NCBI GenBank assembly: GCA_030697555.1
Contig: JAUYPV010000049.1
Location: 1 to 64,000, forward strand
Source of the DNA: Hyphomonadaceae bacterium
GTDB lineage: Bacteria; Pseudomonadota; Alphaproteobacteria; Caulobacterales; Hyphomonadaceae
DNA length: 64,000 bases
Direction of reading: 5' to 3'
The number at the start of each line of letters is the position of its first letter. Position 1 is the stretch's first letter. Both the position numbers and the translations under genes were made by a program. Shown here piece after piece: positions 61,935 through 64,000 of the stretch. The notes beneath the pieces are model-generated. The model saw only the letters and a list, made by a program, of their open reading frames with translations, did not search any database and was not told the DNA's origin.

Positions 61935-62100
61935 GGGATGCTCCAATGAGCTTCCCGGCGGCAGAATGCGAAGCCGGGGCCGCTTGCGCGACCCCGATTC
62001 ACAACGCCTGTCGGATGAGCCCGCCGCTCAAGGGCAAAAGCGCAGCGTCCCTTGAACGGCGGGTGCGACAGGCGATGTCCCAGAGCGCGCAAGAGACCCG
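61935..62100 (-). promoter_or_regulatory. Structured leader of parB-like copy 2
   Basis: This is the counterpart of the copy 1 leader. The outer arms 62005-62013 and 62066-62074 pair 9/9 with one C-G pair of copy 1 replaced by T-A. The inner CTCAAGGG/CCCTTGAA stem is kept, and a second hairpin (GGGA.GCTC with GAGC.TCCC) contains the GGAG ribosome binding site in its stem. Confidence 0.75.
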
Positions 62101-62196
62101 GCTGATCGAGGGAGTTCTCGGGAGCTCTTTGGTTGTGCTATTGGAAGCGTTGGGTGAGCGATCGGGACATTGCGCTGAGTCGTAAGGCGCGATGGG

Positions 62197-64000
62197 ATGG
62201 GGGCGGGCACGACATTGGACAAAGCGCAGTCATCATCGCAACTAGGCGCGGGCGCAGTGTGGCATCGGTGGGAGCCCCACATTCACGCCCCCGGGACCCT
62301 GTTCAACAATCAGTTCAAGGGGCCCACCGCGTGGGATGACTACCTTTCGAGTCTGGAGAACGCGACGCCGGAGATCAGGGCCATCGCTGTAACCGACTAC
62401 TACCGCATCGATACGTATGAGGCGGTTCGAGCGGAGAAGAGCAAGAAGGGACGCTTGCCCAAGGTCGAACTGATCTTCCCGAACATCGAGCTTCGGCTCG
62501 ATATTGCGACCGTGAAGGATCGCTGGACCAACCTCCACCTGTTGGTCAATCCCTCAGATCCGGAACACCCAAAGGAGATTGAGCGCTTCCTGGGTCGGCT
62601 TCGCTTCCAAGCGTTTGGCGATAATTACGCTTGCACTCGCGATGATCTCATCAAGCTTGGTTGTAAGGCAAAACCCGAGCTGGTGAGTAACCCTAAAAAA
62701 GCCCTCGAGGAAGGCGCCTCGCAGTTCAAGGTGAATTTCTCGAAGCTGCGAGACGAATACAGCGGGAGCGATTGGGCCTCAGCCAACATCTTGATCGCGG
62801 TCGCGGGTGGGGAAACGGACGGTACGTCCGGCATTCGGTCGGGAAGCGACCAAACGCTTCGACAGGAAGTGGAAAAATTCGCGCAGATCATCTTCGCAAG
62901 CAGCTCGGCTCAACGCGATTTCTGGCTCGGACGCAAGCCGGGCATGGACGAGCAATTGCTCCGTAGCCGCTACAATGGACCAAAGCCGTGCCTTCACGGG
63001 AGCGACGCGCACGACAACAAGACCGTCGCCAAGCCGGACGGCGACCGATATTCGTGGATCAAAGGTGAGCGGACGTTCGAGGCGCTGCGCCAAACCTGCC
63101 TCGCGCCTGCAGATCGTGCGTTCGTAGGGCCGAAACCGCCGTTTCGGGCAACTCCGGCTCGCGTCATCCAGACTGTCGAAATCAAGCACGCAAGCTGGGC
63201 AAAAACCCCCACGCTCACGCTGAACCCGGGACTAGTCGCAATCATCGGGGCGCGAGGCTCCGGCAAAACTGCCCTCGCCGATGCGATCGCAGCGGGTTGC
63301 GATGCGACCGATGGCAGGCTCAGCGATGCTTCTTTCATCATCCGGGCCGCCGAACATCTCGCAGAGACTACAGTGCGTCTGACCTGGGGCGAAGGCGACG
63401 TCCTCGAACGGTCTCTTCTGGGCGATTCAGACGATGCAACTGTCATCCCGAAGGCCCGCTACCTCTCTCAAAAGTTCGTCGAAGAGCTTTGCTCTGCTCG
63501 CGGCCTCAAGGACGAACTCGTCGATGAGATCGAACGCGTCATTTTCGAAGCCCATGACTCGCTCGATCGGGATGGCGCGACAGACTTCGAAGAACTGAGG
63601 GATCTGCGGACGTTGGTCTTACGCGATAGTCGAGAAAGAGAGCGCAACGCGATCGCTCAGCTATCCGACCAGATCAGTCTGGAACGAGAAAAGCAAAGTC
63701 AGATCGCCACTGTAAAGCTTCGCATTGCCGAAAAGCAAACGGTCATCGGGCAGTACCGGAAGAGCCGAGACGGATTGGTTACAAAAGGCGGAGAGGAGCG
63801 GATCAAACGCCTCAACGCCCTCACCGCAGCGACTGATGGTGTACGCAACAACATCCGTTTGTGGTCGCAGGAAGTGCAAGCGTTGCAGTCGTTGCAAAAC
63901 GACGTGACCGACTTCCGTAAAAATCGTTCTCCAATGGCGCTGCGAAACACCAAACAGCACTTCGCGGCAGCAAACTTGGAAGAAGACAAATGGGAGTCCT
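62197..64000 (+). CDS. TrlF-type PHP-domain/SMC-like ATPase, 3' truncated by window edge
   Basis: The frame is open from the ATG at 62197 to the last base. Residues from 21 read WHRWEPHIHAPGTLFN, a PHP-phosphoesterase start with HxH. Later comes CLHGSDAHD with further PHP metal ligands, and VAIIGARGSGKTALADA is a Walker A motif near residue 350. A coiled-coil follows (RDSRERERNAIAQLSDQISLEREK), as in SbcC/Rad50-like ATPases. This matches the TrlF family of large PHP-AAA ATPases, several of which sit in defence islands. It is divergent from parB-like copy 2. The product continues beyond the window. Confidence 0.8.
   Translation, partial: MGAGTTLDKAQSSSQLGAGAVWHRWEPHIHAPGTLFNNQFKGPTAWDDYLSSLENATPEIRAIAVTDYYRIDTYEAVRAEKSKKGRLPKVELIFPNIELRLDIATVKDRWTNLHLLVNPSDPEHPKEIERFLGRLRFQAFGDNYACTRDDLIKLGCKAKPELVSNPKKALEEGASQFKVNFSKLRDEYSGSDWASANILIAVAGGETDGTSGIRSGSDQTLRQEVEKFAQIIFASSSAQRDFWLGRKPGMDEQLLRSRYNGPKPCLHGSDAHDNKTVAKPDGDRYSWIKGERTFEALRQTCLAPADRAFVGPKPPFRATPARVIQTVEIKHASWAKTPTLTLNPGLVAIIGARGSGKTALADAIAAGCDATDGRLSDASFIIRAAEHLAETTVRLTWGEGDVLERSLLGDSDDATVIPKARYLSQKFVEELCSARGLKDELVDEIERVIFEAHDSLDRDGATDFEELRDLRTLVLRDSRERERNAIAQLSDQISLEREKQSQIATVKLRIAEKQTVIGQYRKSRDGLVTKGGEERIKRLNALTAATDGVRNNIRLWSQEVQALQSLQNDVTDFRKNRSPMALRNTKQHFAAANLEEDKWES

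Overview
The window is GC-rich, densely coded DNA that looks like an alphaproteobacterial chromosome carrying stacked mobile and accessory segments. The clues are an ars operon with the aquaglyceroporin AqpS (first described in Sinorhizobium), a TTAA-N7-TTAA box of the CtrA type, a DUF3363-type relaxase, a mobile mystery protein A/B pair, and a TonB receptor next to a CoA-thioester degradation cluster. Placement below class level (Caulobacterales, Maricaulales or Sphingomonadales-like) is inference.

Layout. 1-3392: arsenic resistance operon arsR(partial)-arsH-MFS-aqpS-arsC, with overlapping genes. 3455-10430: an envelope/polysaccharide decoration cluster (HAD phosphatase, nucleotidyltransferase, GtrA, GT2, YbhN-like flippase, kinase-like phosphotransferase, divergent membrane protein) flanked by two 221-bp copies of the arsC 3' end, with a kdpE relic at its left edge. 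10431-19467: an ECF sigma factor plus Ser/Thr kinase, divergent from four exported or outer-membrane protein genes. 19464-20050: a probable kdp-leader relic, response-regulator/CtrA-like boxes and an att-like sequence that has a relative at 10.48 kb. 20051-26306: a mobilization module (relaxase, mobile mystery B/A, ArdC antirestriction protein, SSB) with a very large inverted repeat beside ssb. 27153-34724: six same-strand genes combining a clavaminate-synthase-like Fe/2OG oxygenase, an AlaX-like tRNA editing protein, two unknown proteins, a HemN-like radical SAM enzyme and an Nramp-like transporter. This is the best candidate for an undescribed system, perhaps making an amino-acid-derived metabolite. 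34788-36722 and 60000-61934: two 644-residue ParB-like paralogues with the same structured leader and the same terminator type, each next to probable defence cargo. That cargo is a two-gene nuclease-like operon (37004-40440), a DUF4062-like/helical-repeat protein (58306-59847) and a TrlF-type PHP-ATPase (62197 to the window end).

40445-56807: after an IS6-family transposase relic comes a catabolic cluster. It holds a TonB receptor, acyl-CoA ligase, TetR, SDRs, MFS, LysR, a tannase-family lipoprotein, an enoyl-CoA hydratase pseudogene, an HSD17B4-like dehydrogenase, two MaoC-fold hydratases, an SCP-x thiolase and an acyl-CoA dehydrogenase. Together they suggest uptake, ester cleavage, CoA activation and beta-oxidation of an unusual acyl chain (steroid, terpenoid or similar; the substrate is not readable from sequence).

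No rRNA, complete tRNA, CRISPR array, integrase or type IV secretion genes were seen. The mobile element therefore either extends past the right edge or is only mobilizable.
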